A DNA stretch of 45,405 nt, taken from NCBI RefSeq assembly GCF_014132355.1, contig NZ_BLZO01000061.1:1-45405 (forward strand), written 5' to 3'. Source of the stretch: Okeania sp. KiyG1 (lineage in GTDB: Bacteria > Cyanobacteriota > Cyanobacteriia > Cyanobacteriales > Microcoleaceae). Made by a program: the position numbers and the translations under genes. The notes beneath the pieces were generated by a model. The model was given only the letters and a program-made list of their open reading frames with translations, was not told where the DNA came from and made no database searches. Below are positions 30,004 through 39,474 of the stretch, piece after piece; position 1 is the stretch's first letter, and each line of letters starts with the position of its first letter.

Positions 30004-30971
30004 ATCAATTAGGTCGTCCTACTAATAGACCAACAAAACGATTGGATATTTCAATGTTTTCAGTCAATAAATGAATTGATTAATTCTGGAGTTAAGAGCA
30101 TATCTAATCTAACTTATGAGCGTGGGCGAATTATTAAAGTTTTTTCCTCGAAGTTGTCAAAGATACTATCTACTCAGTTAAGAAACTTGAGATGAAAACA
30201 GGTAGAGGGCTAAAATAATCAAGGATTGAATAATAGATAGTATAATTAACCGCTGGGCAATTATTAAGACGCGATCGCTCTAGTGATAGAAGGACTTTGG
30301 CAATTCTTGGAAATGTCTACTGGTGGCTTCCGGCAACTAATATCATTCTCAAAAGCATTCATGGAGTACAGCAGGAATAACAAACAAGTTAAAACCCCAG
30401 GGCAAACCCATCTTATTTTGAAGTTCTGACAGGACAAGGATGTCAAGCTTGTGAATATTTATACTCATTAATTCTCTGAAGCTTAACGGCAGAAGGTTCC
30501 AGAATTTAGATGGGTTTACCCTGGTTAAAACCCTTTTACAATAGACTTTTTAGTCAATATCATTCCAGAAAAAATCAGGGTAGGGATTGATCGTTAACCT
30601 CTTGATTTGCGTTGGCGGAGCAAGTGCGGCAGCTACATCGCCTCCTACCTCATACTATAAGTCTAAATACTTACTCAAGTTTTCCCCTCTTTATGTACTA
30701 CATTTTGTCATACGGAATGTGGGTTTTAGAAGTAGTGACATCTGGCCAGACATCATTACAACCGAAAACCAAGGTGAAAACAGCTAAAGAAGCAGTAGCA
30801 GAAAATCCTGTACAACTATCACTTTTTGCGCTCAGTCGCTGGAGGGCATTCGGAAACGTTAAACAAGACGAGGAGAAAATATCAGACTGGTCGTAAAAAA
30901 CCAGCAATTTTCAGTGAATCGTCTACCCACCCGGAATCCTTCAGGCAGCTTATTCTGTTTGATTGACGGAT

Positions 30972-31018
30972 GGGAATCCCGCGCTCTCCCGTAGAGGAGC
31001 GTCGGAAGGATGTCAATT
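30972..31018 (+). repeat. tnpB-element right-end hairpin relic
   Basis: GGGAATCCCGCGCTCTCCCG, GTAGAGGAGCG and GGATGTCAA match the right end of the tnpB element at 41772-41822, in the opposite orientation. The tnpB gene that once preceded it is not recognisable. Confidence 0.55.
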
Positions 31019-31035
31019 AAAGTCCCTAATCTGAA

Positions 31036-31422
31036 TTAATTTGAGTTATCTTTAATTACCCACTTCCACAAAATATTAGTAGGTCCTTGAGCACTAATCT
31101 GACATACTTGTTCTTCTAAACGCTTTTGTTCTTCAGGAGATAAACCCCAAAGAATATGTTTACTTTGCCAAACTAAAACAGCAGTTGTCATACCAATACA
31201 CAAACCTAAACCAAGTGCCGCTAACCTATGATAAATCAAAGCGTAACGTACAGCAATCCAAGTAAAATGCTCTGCCCACAAAGAAATTTCTCTGCGTAAA
31301 CTCCAGAGACTTAGGAAACCAATACTTATCCAGAGCAACCCAACTATCAGCCATCTAACATAGATGATTAGTCTGTAAAGTCTTTCGACTCGTACCTTTA
31401 ATACTGGATCATCTTTGTTCAT
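31036..31422 (-). CDS. Conserved-looking small membrane protein, unknown function
   Basis: The 128-residue protein has two predicted membrane helices. The first lies near residues 17-42 (RLIIYVRWLIVGLLWISIGF) and the second near 68-88 (LAALGLGLCIGMTTAVLVWQ). An aromatic, Arg/His-containing loop joins them (REISLWAEHFTWIAVRYALI). A soluble tail begins WGLSPEEQKRLEEQV. I do not recognise a functional family. It is upstream of nothing obvious and 430 bp beyond the secF stop, on the same strand, so it may once have ended the pdhB-secD-secF group. The ATG at 31422 gives a sensible N-terminus (MNKDDPVLKVRVERLYR). Confidence 0.75.
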   Translation of the reverse strand: MNKDDPVLKVRVERLYRLIIYVRWLIVGLLWISIGFLSLWSLRREISLWAEHFTWIAVRYALIYHRLAALGLGLCIGMTTAVLVWQSKHILWGLSPEEQKRLEEQVCQISAQGPTNILWKWVIKDNSN

Positions 31423-31654
31423 TTTGAATAAGAAATAAGCAAGAGGAAAAACTTTTATGATATACCAATCTAATTAAAGACTATGACAAAACTTTGTCGT
31501 TCGGGAAGAATTAAGTATGATAATTTTCTTTCAAATTACAGCAGTTTCCGCGCTTTATGAGGTGACTATGTTGATAGTTTTAGTAGGGACGTTGGATGCA
31601 ACGTCCCTACATAGTAGGGAAGATGGGAATTAGTATAGTGAACAAGCACAAAAT

Positions 31655-31781
31655 ATTGACCAAAAAATCAGGTCTCAAGCCTCCCCTTTCAAGGGGATAA
31701 AAAAATAAAATTCAATATTTCAAGCCTCTGACTTCAGGTAGAGGTAATGATAACTGATAACTGATAACTGATAACTGAAAT
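31655..31781 (-). repeat. Heptamer-hairpin element, inverted copy
   Basis: Read on the minus strand it starts ATTTCAG, continues with TTATCAG heptamers and TACCTCTACC, then the hairpin CCCCTTGAAAGGGG and AGGCTTGAGACCTG. It matches the copy inserted in tnpB at 38331-38453, including the flanking GGGTC. The rest of 31423-31851 is non-coding, with a repeat of the CGCGGAAACTGCT type near 31540-31570. Confidence 0.65.
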
Positions 31782-31851
31782 GACCCCGTCAGTTGTACCA
31801 CATTAGTCTGAAATCTGCTGTATCATTTTCCATAGTTATTTTTAAATATTT

Positions 31852-32838
31852 TTAAATAGTATTTTCTTGGTCTTCTACTAATTGCAAATTTTCTACTATT
31901 GGGTTAGGGATAGATTGACCAATACGCTCACGCCACCAAGCTAAAAGAGTACTAGCAATAAAAATACTAGAATAAGAACCTGCAATAAAACCAATAATTA
32001 AAGCTAAAGCAAAATACTTTAAAGTTTCACCACCAAATAGAAGAATGCCTACTAATGGTAATAAAGTAGTCACAGTTGTATTAATCGATCTGGTCAAAGT
32101 TTGATTGACTGCATCATCAACAATACGATCTATTGACTCTCCTGGATAGCGCTTAATTACTTCCCTAACTCGGTCATAAATTACTACAGTATCGTTAACA
32201 GAAAATCCAATAATAGTTAGTAGAGCAACCAAGAATAAACTATCTACCTCAACACCAACTACTAAACTAATTATTGAAAAAATGCCCACCGTCACCAATA
32301 TGTCATGGAATAGAGCGACAAAAGCAAATACTGCATAGTCCAACTGGAATCTAAAAGTTAGATAGACAGTAATGGCCAAGAAAGCAACCAGGAGAGCTGA
32401 TATCCCAGAAGTAAAAATTTGTCGTCCCAAAGTAGGGCCAACAGTATCAATTTGTGTGGAACTTGGATCGAATTCACCAAACTCTGAACTTAAAGCAGCG
32501 ATTAATTGAGTTCTATTATCAACATCTAGAGTTTTGGTGCGTATGTCAAGAGCTTGTCTTTCTTCTCCTACAACTTGAATCTTGCTATTACCTAAATCTT
32601 GATTGCTCATTATTTCTCTAACAGCAGCAACGTTAATAGCTTCATTACAACTGTTGGGCATATTGCAATCTAGTTCGAGTTGCAGGCGAGTACCACCAAC
32701 AAAATCTAAACTTGGACGTAAAGGAGCTGCAATATCTGGCCTAGTCCAAGAAATCACCATGGAAATTAAACCACTAATGATGATGGCTCCTGAAATTGTC
32801 CACCATAGCGATCGCTTTTCAATAACACTTATTTTCAT
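31852..32838 (-). CDS. secF: Protein translocase subunit SecF
   Basis: SecF forms, with SecD, the SecDF complex that uses ion flow to pull proteins out of the SecYEG channel. In cyanobacteria it may serve both thylakoid and plasma membranes. The 328 residues show an N-terminal helix ([20 protein letters not shown]), the [13 protein letters not shown] motif, a periplasmic domain, and five further helices. The conserved [20 protein letters not shown] segment is present. It ends in a short hydrophilic tail. The ATG at 32838 is clear. It follows secD on the same strand, but about 930 bp of repeats separate them, where most relatives have them adjacent. Confidence 0.96.
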   Translation of the reverse strand: MKISVIEKRSLWWTISGAIIISGLISMVISWTRPDIAAPLRPSLDFVGGTRLQLELDCNMPNSCNEAINVAAVREIMSNQDLGNSKIQVVGEERQALDIRTKTLDVDNRTQLIAALSSEFGEFDPSSTQIDTVGPTLGRQIFTSGISALLVAFLAITVYLTFRFQLDYAVFAFVALFHDILVTVGIFSIISLVVGVEVDSLFLVALLTIIGFSVNDTVVIYDRVREVIKRYPGESIDRIVDDAVNQTLTRSINTTVTTLLPLVGILLFGGETLKYFALALIIGFIAGSYSSIFIASTLLAWWRERIGQSIPNPIVENLQLVEDQENTI

Positions 32839-32887
32839 TTTTTACTGATTTTATAGCGCTACGCGCTAGGGAATAGGGAACTTTCAA

Positions 32888-32912
32888 CAATTAATAATTA
32901 ATAATTAATAAT
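32888..32912. repeat. Tandem heptamer ATTAATA, interrupted by a MITE
   Basis: An ATTAATA array ends at 32912. The MITE at 32913-33160 follows, and the array resumes as ATTAATAAT at 33161. The 9-bp duplicate shows that the MITE inserted into the heptamer array of a hairpin-family element. Confidence 0.8.
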
Positions 32913-33160
32913 TAGGGTTTGCTTATGGAAAGTCTTTTTGCTGGGGTAGGAGACAGCTATACTGGAGACAGCTATACTGGAGAAATGGGAATGAAAGAGG
33001 AGGTAGGAGTAACAATTGTCTCTCAATTTTTCTGCCATAATCATCCCAAAATACGCTCCATGCATGAGCTTTTTCCATTCCAAAGCTGGTACTTTTTTAG
33101 ACCAAAAAATGCTTTAACCAATATCAGTCAATGGGCGCGATATTTAATCAGCAAGCCCTA
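32913..33160. mobile_element. MITE, TAGGGTTTGCT family, complete
   Basis: The 248-bp element begins TAGGGTTTGCTTATGG and ends AATCAGCAAGCCCTA, flanked by a perfect 9-bp duplication ATTAATAAT (32904-32912 and 33161-33169). It contains GGAGACA-type units and the family core CAATATCAGTCAATG. It has no credible protein. Confidence 0.8.
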
Positions 33161-33270
33161 ATTAATAATCACCTCTCCTTTAAAACAGATAGGATTGACT
33201 AATCATAAAAATTTTTCTTTATTATGCCTTTAAAAGGGGAGGCTTTACACCACAATTTTTCGGTAAAAGG
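33161..33270 (+). repeat. Heptamer-hairpin element, right part
   Basis: After the resumed heptamer comes CACCTCTCCTTTAAAACA, the hairpin CCTTTAAAAGGGG, AGGCTTTACACCACAA and TTTTTCGGTAAAA. It is the same arrangement as at 29799-30003. Confidence 0.65.
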
Positions 33271-33377
33271 GTTTTAGGATTGAAAAATGTCCCCGTCCAA
33301 TTCTTGTAGTGCTATATAACTGATTTTATAGAATAGGCGATCGAGAAATAGCTCAGGTAAAGGTACAAAATGTTAAT

Positions 33378-33643
33378 TAGGGTTTGCTTATGGAAAGTCT
33401 TCTTGCTGAGGTAGGAGACAGGAGACAGGAGAAAACCCACCCTAACCCCTCCCAGGAGGGGAAGAAATAGGAATGAGCGAGGAAGTAGGAGTAAGAATTG
33501 TCCCAAGATTTTCTGCCCAACTATGCGCCTAAAATACAGTCCTTTTTGAGCGTTTTAGACTGAAACAGGCGCACTGCAATTCGACCCCAAAAAGGCACTT
33601 ATCTTTATATGTCAATGCTTTTAGATTTAATCAGCAAGCCCTA
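33378..33643. mobile_element. MITE, TAGGGTTTGCT family, second copy near secD
   Basis: It begins TAGGGTTTGCTTATGG and ends AATCAGCAAGCCCTA, with GGAGACA heptamers near 33414-33431. The core has diverged more than in the neighbour at 32913. The flanks TTAAT and ATTAA do not form a clean duplication. Confidence 0.65.
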
Positions 33644-33772
33644 ATTAAACTATTTACAGTGTTTCATCTGTAGCAGGTCAAGATGCCCGCACTGTGTAAA
33701 TTTCAGCGACGGCCGTTTGCTGCCCTATACTCCGTAACACCCCTACTCCTAACCTGACTTCTAACTCCTAAT

Positions 33773-35158
33773 TCAATTTAATTCAGGACAAAATAGTTTT
33801 GGTTTGCGGAATTGGGAAAAACCGATCGCCCAAAACATTAGAGTACGACTACAAGTAACAGCAGTAAACATACTAATAGCTACACCAATTCCCAAGGTTA
33901 AAGCAAAACCTTTGACCAAACCAGTTCCTAACCAGAATAGTGCTATACAAGCAATCAAGGTTGTGACATTACCATCTAAAATACTGGAAAAAGCCCGATA
34001 AAAGCCAGACTCTACAGAACGATATAAAGTTTTACCAGTTCGTAACTCTTCCCTTGTCCGTTCAAAAATCAAAACATTAGCATCAACTGCCATACCAATA
34101 CTCAGAATAAAACCAGCAATTCCTGGCAATGTTAAAGTAACTCCCAAGATAGCAAAACTAGCAATGGTAAACAGAGAATAAATAACTAAAGCCACATCGG
34201 CAATCATACCAGGAAGTCGATAATAAACTACCATAAATATTAATACCAGAATTAGGCCACCAGCTCCTGCATAAACACTACGTTGAATACTATCTCGGCC
34301 TAAAGTCGCCCCAACAGTTCTATTTTCCACAATTTCTACTGACACAGGCAGTGCCCCACCCCGCAGTTGTACTGCCAATTCATTTGCTTGTTCGGCTGTA
34401 AATCTACCTTGAATTACTGCATTACCACCAGTAATTCCTGTTTCTGCAAATTCTACGCCGACAGTAGGAGCGCTCAAAAGTTGATTATCTAGGAAAATAC
34501 CAATACTACGTCCAGTTCCTGCTAAATTTTTGGTAAGTTCCGCAAATTTCTGTCCTCCTTCAGAGGTAAAGCGCAAGGCCACATTCCAGTTATTAGAGCC
34601 AGGAGCTTCCGGTTCTGCTAAAGCATCTCTCAGGTCTTGGCCTTTAATAGTCGGTTCTTTGAATAGTCCGGCGATCGCTTGATTTGTTTTTTCTAGAGAT
34701 TCTAAATTTTTAGCTATAGCCTCTGTATCTTGACTATTTTTCAGTAATTCTTGCTCTACTAAACGTTGTCTTTGTAGTTGGTATTCGATTGCTAACTGTT
34801 GCTCGGTGCCTTGTAATTGTTCGCGGAAGTCTAGTTGAGCGGTACCTCCTAAAACTCGTTCTGCTTGAGCTGGGTCATTTACTCCTGGAAGTTGGACAAG
34901 AATTTGGTCTTGTCCTAGAGATTGAACTACTGATTCTGATACACCTAGAGCATTGACTCGATTTTCTACAATTTTTAGGACTCCTTCCATTACCCGTTCG
35001 TCGATAGTGGGAACTTCTTCAGAGGTTTGTAGTTGAATAGTCAGTTGTGACCCACCTCGAAGGTCTAGTCCCAGTCGAATTGGAATTTGACCCAGTACTG
35101 TTACTGATGCTATTACTAGAACTAGAATTAAGGCTATATATGAATTTTGTCTGCGCAT
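33773..35158 (-). CDS. secD: Protein translocase subunit SecD
   Basis: The 461-residue membrane partner of SecF in post-initiation protein export. A first helix (NSYIALILVLVIASVTVLGQ) leads to the DLRGGSQLTIQL motif. A large periplasmic P1 domain follows (VNALGVSESVVQSLGQDQIL; FLDNQLLSAPTVGVEF), then five helices including GMAVDANVLIFERTREEL, the conserved proton-relay region. Length fits cyanobacterial SecD. The start ATG is at 35158. Downstream secF begins after two MITEs and a hairpin element. Upstream pdhB lies 1.5 kb away beyond more repeats. Any original operon is therefore stretched or broken. Confidence 0.96.
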   Translation of the reverse strand: MRRQNSYIALILVLVIASVTVLGQIPIRLGLDLRGGSQLTIQLQTSEEVPTIDERVMEGVLKIVENRVNALGVSESVVQSLGQDQILVQLPGVNDPAQAERVLGGTAQLDFREQLQGTEQQLAIEYQLQRQRLVEQELLKNSQDTEAIAKNLESLEKTNQAIAGLFKEPTIKGQDLRDALAEPEAPGSNNWNVALRFTSEGGQKFAELTKNLAGTGRSIGIFLDNQLLSAPTVGVEFAETGITGGNAVIQGRFTAEQANELAVQLRGGALPVSVEIVENRTVGATLGRDSIQRSVYAGAGGLILVLIFMVVYYRLPGMIADVALVIYSLFTIASFAILGVTLTLPGIAGFILSIGMAVDANVLIFERTREELRTGKTLYRSVESGFYRAFSSILDGNVTTLIACIALFWLGTGLVKGFALTLGIGVAISMFTAVTCSRTLMFWAIGFSQFRKPKLFCPELN

Positions 35159-36717
35159 AATTTAACTAACTAAAACCAGTATTTTTTTAGATGATTTTAA
35201 AGAAGGAGTCAGGAGAAAGGAATCTTGGGTATGGGGATTCGACACCAATTAGTTTGTAGATAAGGTGGATGAGAGTAGGAATTTAGACCCCATAAGGGTT
35301 AAGGTCAGGAGCCTACTAATCAGATTAAAGCACAAAAAATATTCTGAGTCCTGAATCCTTGCTGTTTGTGCAATATTTCCCCTAGAAGAAGGCTGTTAAT
35401 ATTTTGCTTTTTGTATCTTGAGCTTTTATCAACTAATAGTTATAAAGATTTTTCGACAAGAAACATAGTCTGTCAATTTCATCATAAAACCGATGATTTT
35501 TTGTATGGGATATGTCTCTCAACTAATTTCATAAATCAAGGGGTTAAAATTATATTAGGATTCGATAATTTAGGAATTTTTATTTTTATTTAGTCTGGAA
35601 TTACAAACCAATTTCATTATACTATTAAACATCTGGCCTTTGAGTTATTAAATTTTGTCAAATATAAAGGCGCTCTTTTATACAAGTAAACGGAGATATT
35701 TGACATCACTTGACTATATATGACTATATTTATGTATAACTTTTATTATACTGGAGACAGGAGACAGGAGACAGGAGAAATGGGAATTTTAGAGGAGATA
35801 GTTGGAAAAATTGTCGCTCGTGATTTTTCTGCCATAATCGTTCCAAAATACTAGCTTTATGCAGCTCAAAAAGCTGAAAAGCTGGCACTTTTTTATACCA
35901 AAAAATGCTTTAACCAATATCAGTCAATGCGCGTGATATTTAATCAGCAAGCCCTCATTATTATACAGAAATCATTGATTCTTTCCGCCTACTCCATATT
36001 TTATGGAGGTGTCTAGTATTAATGCTATATTTTTTTGTCATCTCCTGATTCACTCATATATCGTAAGCATTCAGCGGTCAGTAATCAGCAATCAGCTATT
36101 AATTCACTGCCTTTATAGCAGGAATTAGTATTGAGAAGTTTAAGGATAATTCAAAGTATTGAAAAATAATAACCTTGACCTTAACAGTGTATATTCATTA
36201 TTTATGAAACAGCTAAAAGCTGAATGCGAGCTAGCTGAATACTTACCATATATCCATTACTCATCTCCTCTATCTTCATGCTATAAAGATATATAGCAAA
36301 AATTTTCAGATTTGGCATCAATTAAATTTCAATACAAGTCAATTATTTTTTAGCTATAATTATTCATACTACTAATAAATCAAATTTTCCATAAATTTAT
36401 CTTAGCTTTAAATAAATATTAATCATAGAATTTTTTATTTTTATTCATTACAGAACAGAGAATTCAGCAATCCTGAAACAGGGCAATATCAAGAAAAATA
36501 AAAAACTAACTCCTGAGTGCTTTTCCTACTAATTACTATCTTTAAATAGACAATATATTTAGATACAGACGATCCTAGAAGAACGTCTATATCCACAACA
36601 AATAATAACTAATTAAAGGCAGGACTAGAACTGAAATAGGCAGCAATTTCACCTCAAAAAGTTAATATTTAGTTTAAGTCAAAAAAGTTAATCAGCTCCC
36701 TTGCTTATTCCTTCAAC
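35159..36717. other. Non-coding stretch between pdhB and secD
   Basis: No credible gene is seen. It holds a TAGGGTTTGCT-family copy lacking its left end (35752-35955, with GGAGACA heptamers) and a complete GTAAGCATTCAGC MITE (36063-36246). The remainder (35160-35750 and 36255-36717) is AT-rich with dense stop codons. Confidence 0.6.
36063..36246. mobile_element. MITE, GTAAGCATTCAGC termini, 184 bp
   Basis: It begins GTAAGCATTCAGCGGTCAG and ends GCTGAATACTTAC, flanked by a perfect 8-bp duplication CATATATC (36055-36062 and 36247-36254). Same family as 15765-15969. Confidence 0.85.
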
Positions 36718-37701
36718 TTAAACTTGCATAGCTACCATTTTCTGTACTGCTTCAACAATCTGCTCTGGTTGTACAATTGTCAATCTTTCTAGCGTACCAT
36801 TATAAGGTGTAGGAATATCTTGTGAAGATAAACGTAGAACTGGTGCATCTAGTTCATCAAATAATCTCTCATTAATTGAGGCAACTAACTCAGCACCAAT
36901 ACCACCTGTTTTCATACACTCTTCCACAATAATTACCCGGTGAGTTTTCCGAATAGAAGTACCAATGGTTTCAAAATCTAGGGGTTTGAGGGATATTAAA
37001 TCTATTACCTCTGGGTCATAACCCTGTTTTTCCAAACTTTTTACTGCTTGGGTGACGTGGTGACGCATCCGAGAGTAGGTCAAAATAGTTACATCTTTTC
37101 CTGTCCGCACCACTTCCGCTTTGTCTATAGGTAACAAATATTCCTCTTCTGGCAAGTCTTCCTTCAAATTGTAAAGGAGGACGTGTTCAAAAAATAGGAC
37201 CGGATTATCATCACGGATAGCTGCTTTGAGCAAGCCTTTAGCATTGTAAGGGGTTGAGCAGGCCACTATTTTCAGGCCAGGAACAGCTTGAAAGTATGCT
37301 TCTAATCTTTGGGAATGCTCCGCACCTAACTGACGACCTACACCACCAGGACCACGAATAACTAATGGTATTTTGAAATTACCACCAGAGGTATAGCGCA
37401 ACATTCCAGCATTATTAGAAATTTGGTTGAAGGCTAATAGTAAAAAGCCCATATTCATACCTTCAATAATGGGCCTTAACCCAGTCAGAGCTGAACCTAT
37501 GGCCATTCCTGTGAAGCTATTTTCTGCAATGGGAGTATCAAGAACACGCAGTTCCCCATATTTTGCATAAAGGTCTTTGGTAACTTTGTACGAGCCTCCA
37601 TATTGACCCACATCTTCACCAAGAACATATACAGCCTGGTCACGGGCCATTTCTTCATCAATGGCTGCACGGAGAGCATTAAATAATAAAGTTTGTGCCA
37701 T
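36718..37701 (-). CDS. pdhB: Pyruvate dehydrogenase E1 component, beta subunit
   Basis: With the alpha subunit, this protein forms the thiamine-diphosphate E1 enzyme that decarboxylates pyruvate to feed acetyl-CoA synthesis. The 327 residues match the family. The N-terminal pyrimidine-binding domain contains [19 protein letters not shown] and [20 protein letters not shown]. The C-terminal transketolase domain contains [20 protein letters not shown] and [17 protein letters not shown]. The ATG at 37701 starts [20 protein letters not shown], as in other cyanobacteria. No pdhA is in the window, which is normal for the phylum. It reads toward secD. Confidence 0.96.
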   Translation of the reverse strand: MAQTLLFNALRAAIDEEMARDQAVYVLGEDVGQYGGSYKVTKDLYAKYGELRVLDTPIAENSFTGMAIGSALTGLRPIIEGMNMGFLLLAFNQISNNAGMLRYTSGGNFKIPLVIRGPGGVGRQLGAEHSQRLEAYFQAVPGLKIVACSTPYNAKGLLKAAIRDDNPVLFFEHVLLYNLKEDLPEEEYLLPIDKAEVVRTGKDVTILTYSRMRHHVTQAVKSLEKQGYDPEVIDLISLKPLDFETIGTSIRKTHRVIIVEECMKTGGIGAELVASINERLFDELDAPVLRLSSQDIPTPYNGTLERLTIVQPEQIVEAVQKMVAMQV

Positions 37702-38037
37702 CTAAGGGTTTGATTATATAAATTTGAGGTAACAGTTCCCACACTGGTTACAAGAATCAGATGTGGGCTTCTCAATGACTCGACGTAATTGGTTAGGACA
37801 TAACATAGAGCTTTGTCGATAAAATTCTGCTCTAGGCAGTAAGCCTACTTTCAGTGCCGGGTTTTGAGTTAGCTAAATTGTCGAGAAGCCTCGCGCCAAA
37901 TCAGAGATTATGGCGCGAGATGAATCGGCGGTAAATTAATGGAGTTCAATGCCCCATTAATTTACAAATATTGCTTTTTGCTCAAGACTTCAATTGTTGA
38001 TGTTATCATAACAATGATCGAACTAATGTTGATAGTA

Positions 38038-39456
38038 ATGCGGACGGCTTATCAGTACAAATTAAAGCCTAATAAAGAACAAGTGTCTACCATAGAACTA
38101 TGGCTGGACTTGTTGCGTCGGCAGTACAACTATCGGTTGAGTGAGCGGTTTTCGTGGTGGTCAGAAAATCGCTGTCCGCTTAGTGCTTGTCCTTTAATAA
38201 TGCCAATTCCTCAACTAAGAAATAACCCGGATTATTATTCTCAGAAAAAGATTTAGTCAATACTAAAGATAAATTTCCTGACTACAAGCTAATTCATTCT
38301 CAAGTATTGCAAGATTGTATTAAACGGGTCATTTCAGTTATCAGTTATCAGTTATCAGTTATCAGTACCTCTACAATAAGGAGGCTTAAAATAGGTGATT
38401 TTATTTTTTTTATCCCCTTAAAAAGGGAGGCGCATACCTACAATTGCTCGGTAAAACTTACCTTTGAAAGATGGTTGAAAGCAGATAAAAATGGGCAGAA
38501 ATTAGGAAAACCAAGGTTTAATGGAATAGGTCGTTATCGTAGCTTGATTTACCCTCAAATCAAGCAAGAATGTTTTGAGGTAAATAAGATGAATTTACCT
38601 ACTTTTGGTAAAGTAAAGTTGATTCAACATCGACCATTGCCGTCAGGTTTTAAAATTAAAACCGTTACTATTAGCCGTAAAGCTGATGGCTATTATCTCA
38701 CACTATCCTTAGAATATAAATCGGTTCCTAAATTTAATTCTGATGTCGAACCGACAACAGAAAATACTCTCTTAATCGATATGGGATTGAAAGATTTTTT
38801 GGTAACAAGTGATGGAGATACAATCCTAATACCTCAATATTATCGCTCTCCTCAGAAGCGATTAAAGACTCTAAAAAAACGTTTATCCCGGAAAAAGAAA
38901 GGCAGCAAAAGATGGTTAAAAGCTGTAAAAGCTGTAGCTAAACAACATAAAAAGGTTGCCGATAAACGTAAATATTTTCATTTTAAAACAGCCAATGAAT
39001 TGTTATCACTCATCTGAAGTTATCCAATACGAAAACTTAAATATTAAAGATCTAGCAAAGACCCGTTTGAGTAAATCAATTAATGATGCTGGATGGGGTC
39101 AATTTCTGTCTATTCTTGCTGTCAAAGCCGTTAGCGCAGCTCCTCTGTTTGCGTTTGCGCAGCATCCCGTAGGGAAGCATGACCTAGGAAAAGAGGCAAA
39201 TTCTGGACAAAAAACTATAGCTGTGAATCCTCAAAATACCAGCCAAGATTGCTCGAATTGCGGTGAAAAAGTCCTGAAAGAATTATCTCAAAGAACTCAT
39301 TCTTACCCACACTGCGGTATCGTCATAGACCGCGACTTGAATGCAGCAATAAATATAAAAAATAGGGCGGCGGGGCATCCCGTCCTTAAAGCTCGTGAAG
39401 TCCGATGCAGTGGCAGGACTGCGAAACGAGAAGCCCACACTAAGCTGACGCTATAG
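38038..39456 (+). pseudogene. tnpB: IS200/IS605-family TnpB with two in-frame repeat insertions and frameshifts
   Basis: The ATG at 38038 opens MRTAYQYKLKPNKEQVSTIE. The frame is lost at an A-run near 38250 (QKK, then stop) and again near 39000. RuvC residues are readable: [16 protein letters not shown] (Asp), [12 protein letters not shown] (Glu) and [13 protein letters not shown] (Asp). The zinc finger reads CSNC..SYPHCG, so its third Cys is Tyr. A 123-bp hairpin element (38331-38453, exactly 41 codons) splits CIKRV from KLTFERW. A GTTTGCG-type repeat (about 39130-39200) adds residues before [10 protein letters not shown]. The end abuts dnaA. Inactive. Confidence 0.85.
38331..38453 (+). repeat. 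Heptamer-hairpin element inserted in tnpB
   Basis: It begins ATTTCAG plus TTATCAG heptamers, then TACCTCTACAATAAGG, the hairpin CCCCTTAAAAAGGG, and ends AGGCGCATACCTACAA, TTGCTCGGTA. The broken tnpB frame fixes both borders to within a few bases. At 123 bp it leaves the reading frame open and adds 41 codons. Confidence 0.75.
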
Positions 39457-39462
39457 TGTGGG
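39434..39462 (+). repeat. tnpB right-end hairpin next to dnaA
   Basis: A perfect 9-bp stem, CCCACACTA with TAGTGTGGG, closes a short loop at the end of the tnpB relic. GAGTATGTAA follows, matching the right-end tail of the other tnpB elements. The dnaA start codon is 12 bp further on. Confidence 0.65.
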
Positions 39463-39474
39463 AGTATGTAACCA

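Larger units (their letters stand above)
29004..31035. other. Non-coding, repeat-rich stretch
   Basis: No convincing gene is seen. 29004-29790 is AT-rich and featureless. 29799-30003 is a hairpin-family element that begins with AATGAAT heptamers. 30240-30600 contains only short chance frames. 30612-30971 has a short open frame of unknown origin leading into a tnpB-type right-end hairpin (30972-31018), so it may be debris of another IS200/IS605 element. Confidence 0.5.

Noticed and set aside
35366-35593. 75-codon frame between pdhB and secD
   Set aside because: AT-rich with no ribosome site, no family resemblance and irregular composition. Likely chance.
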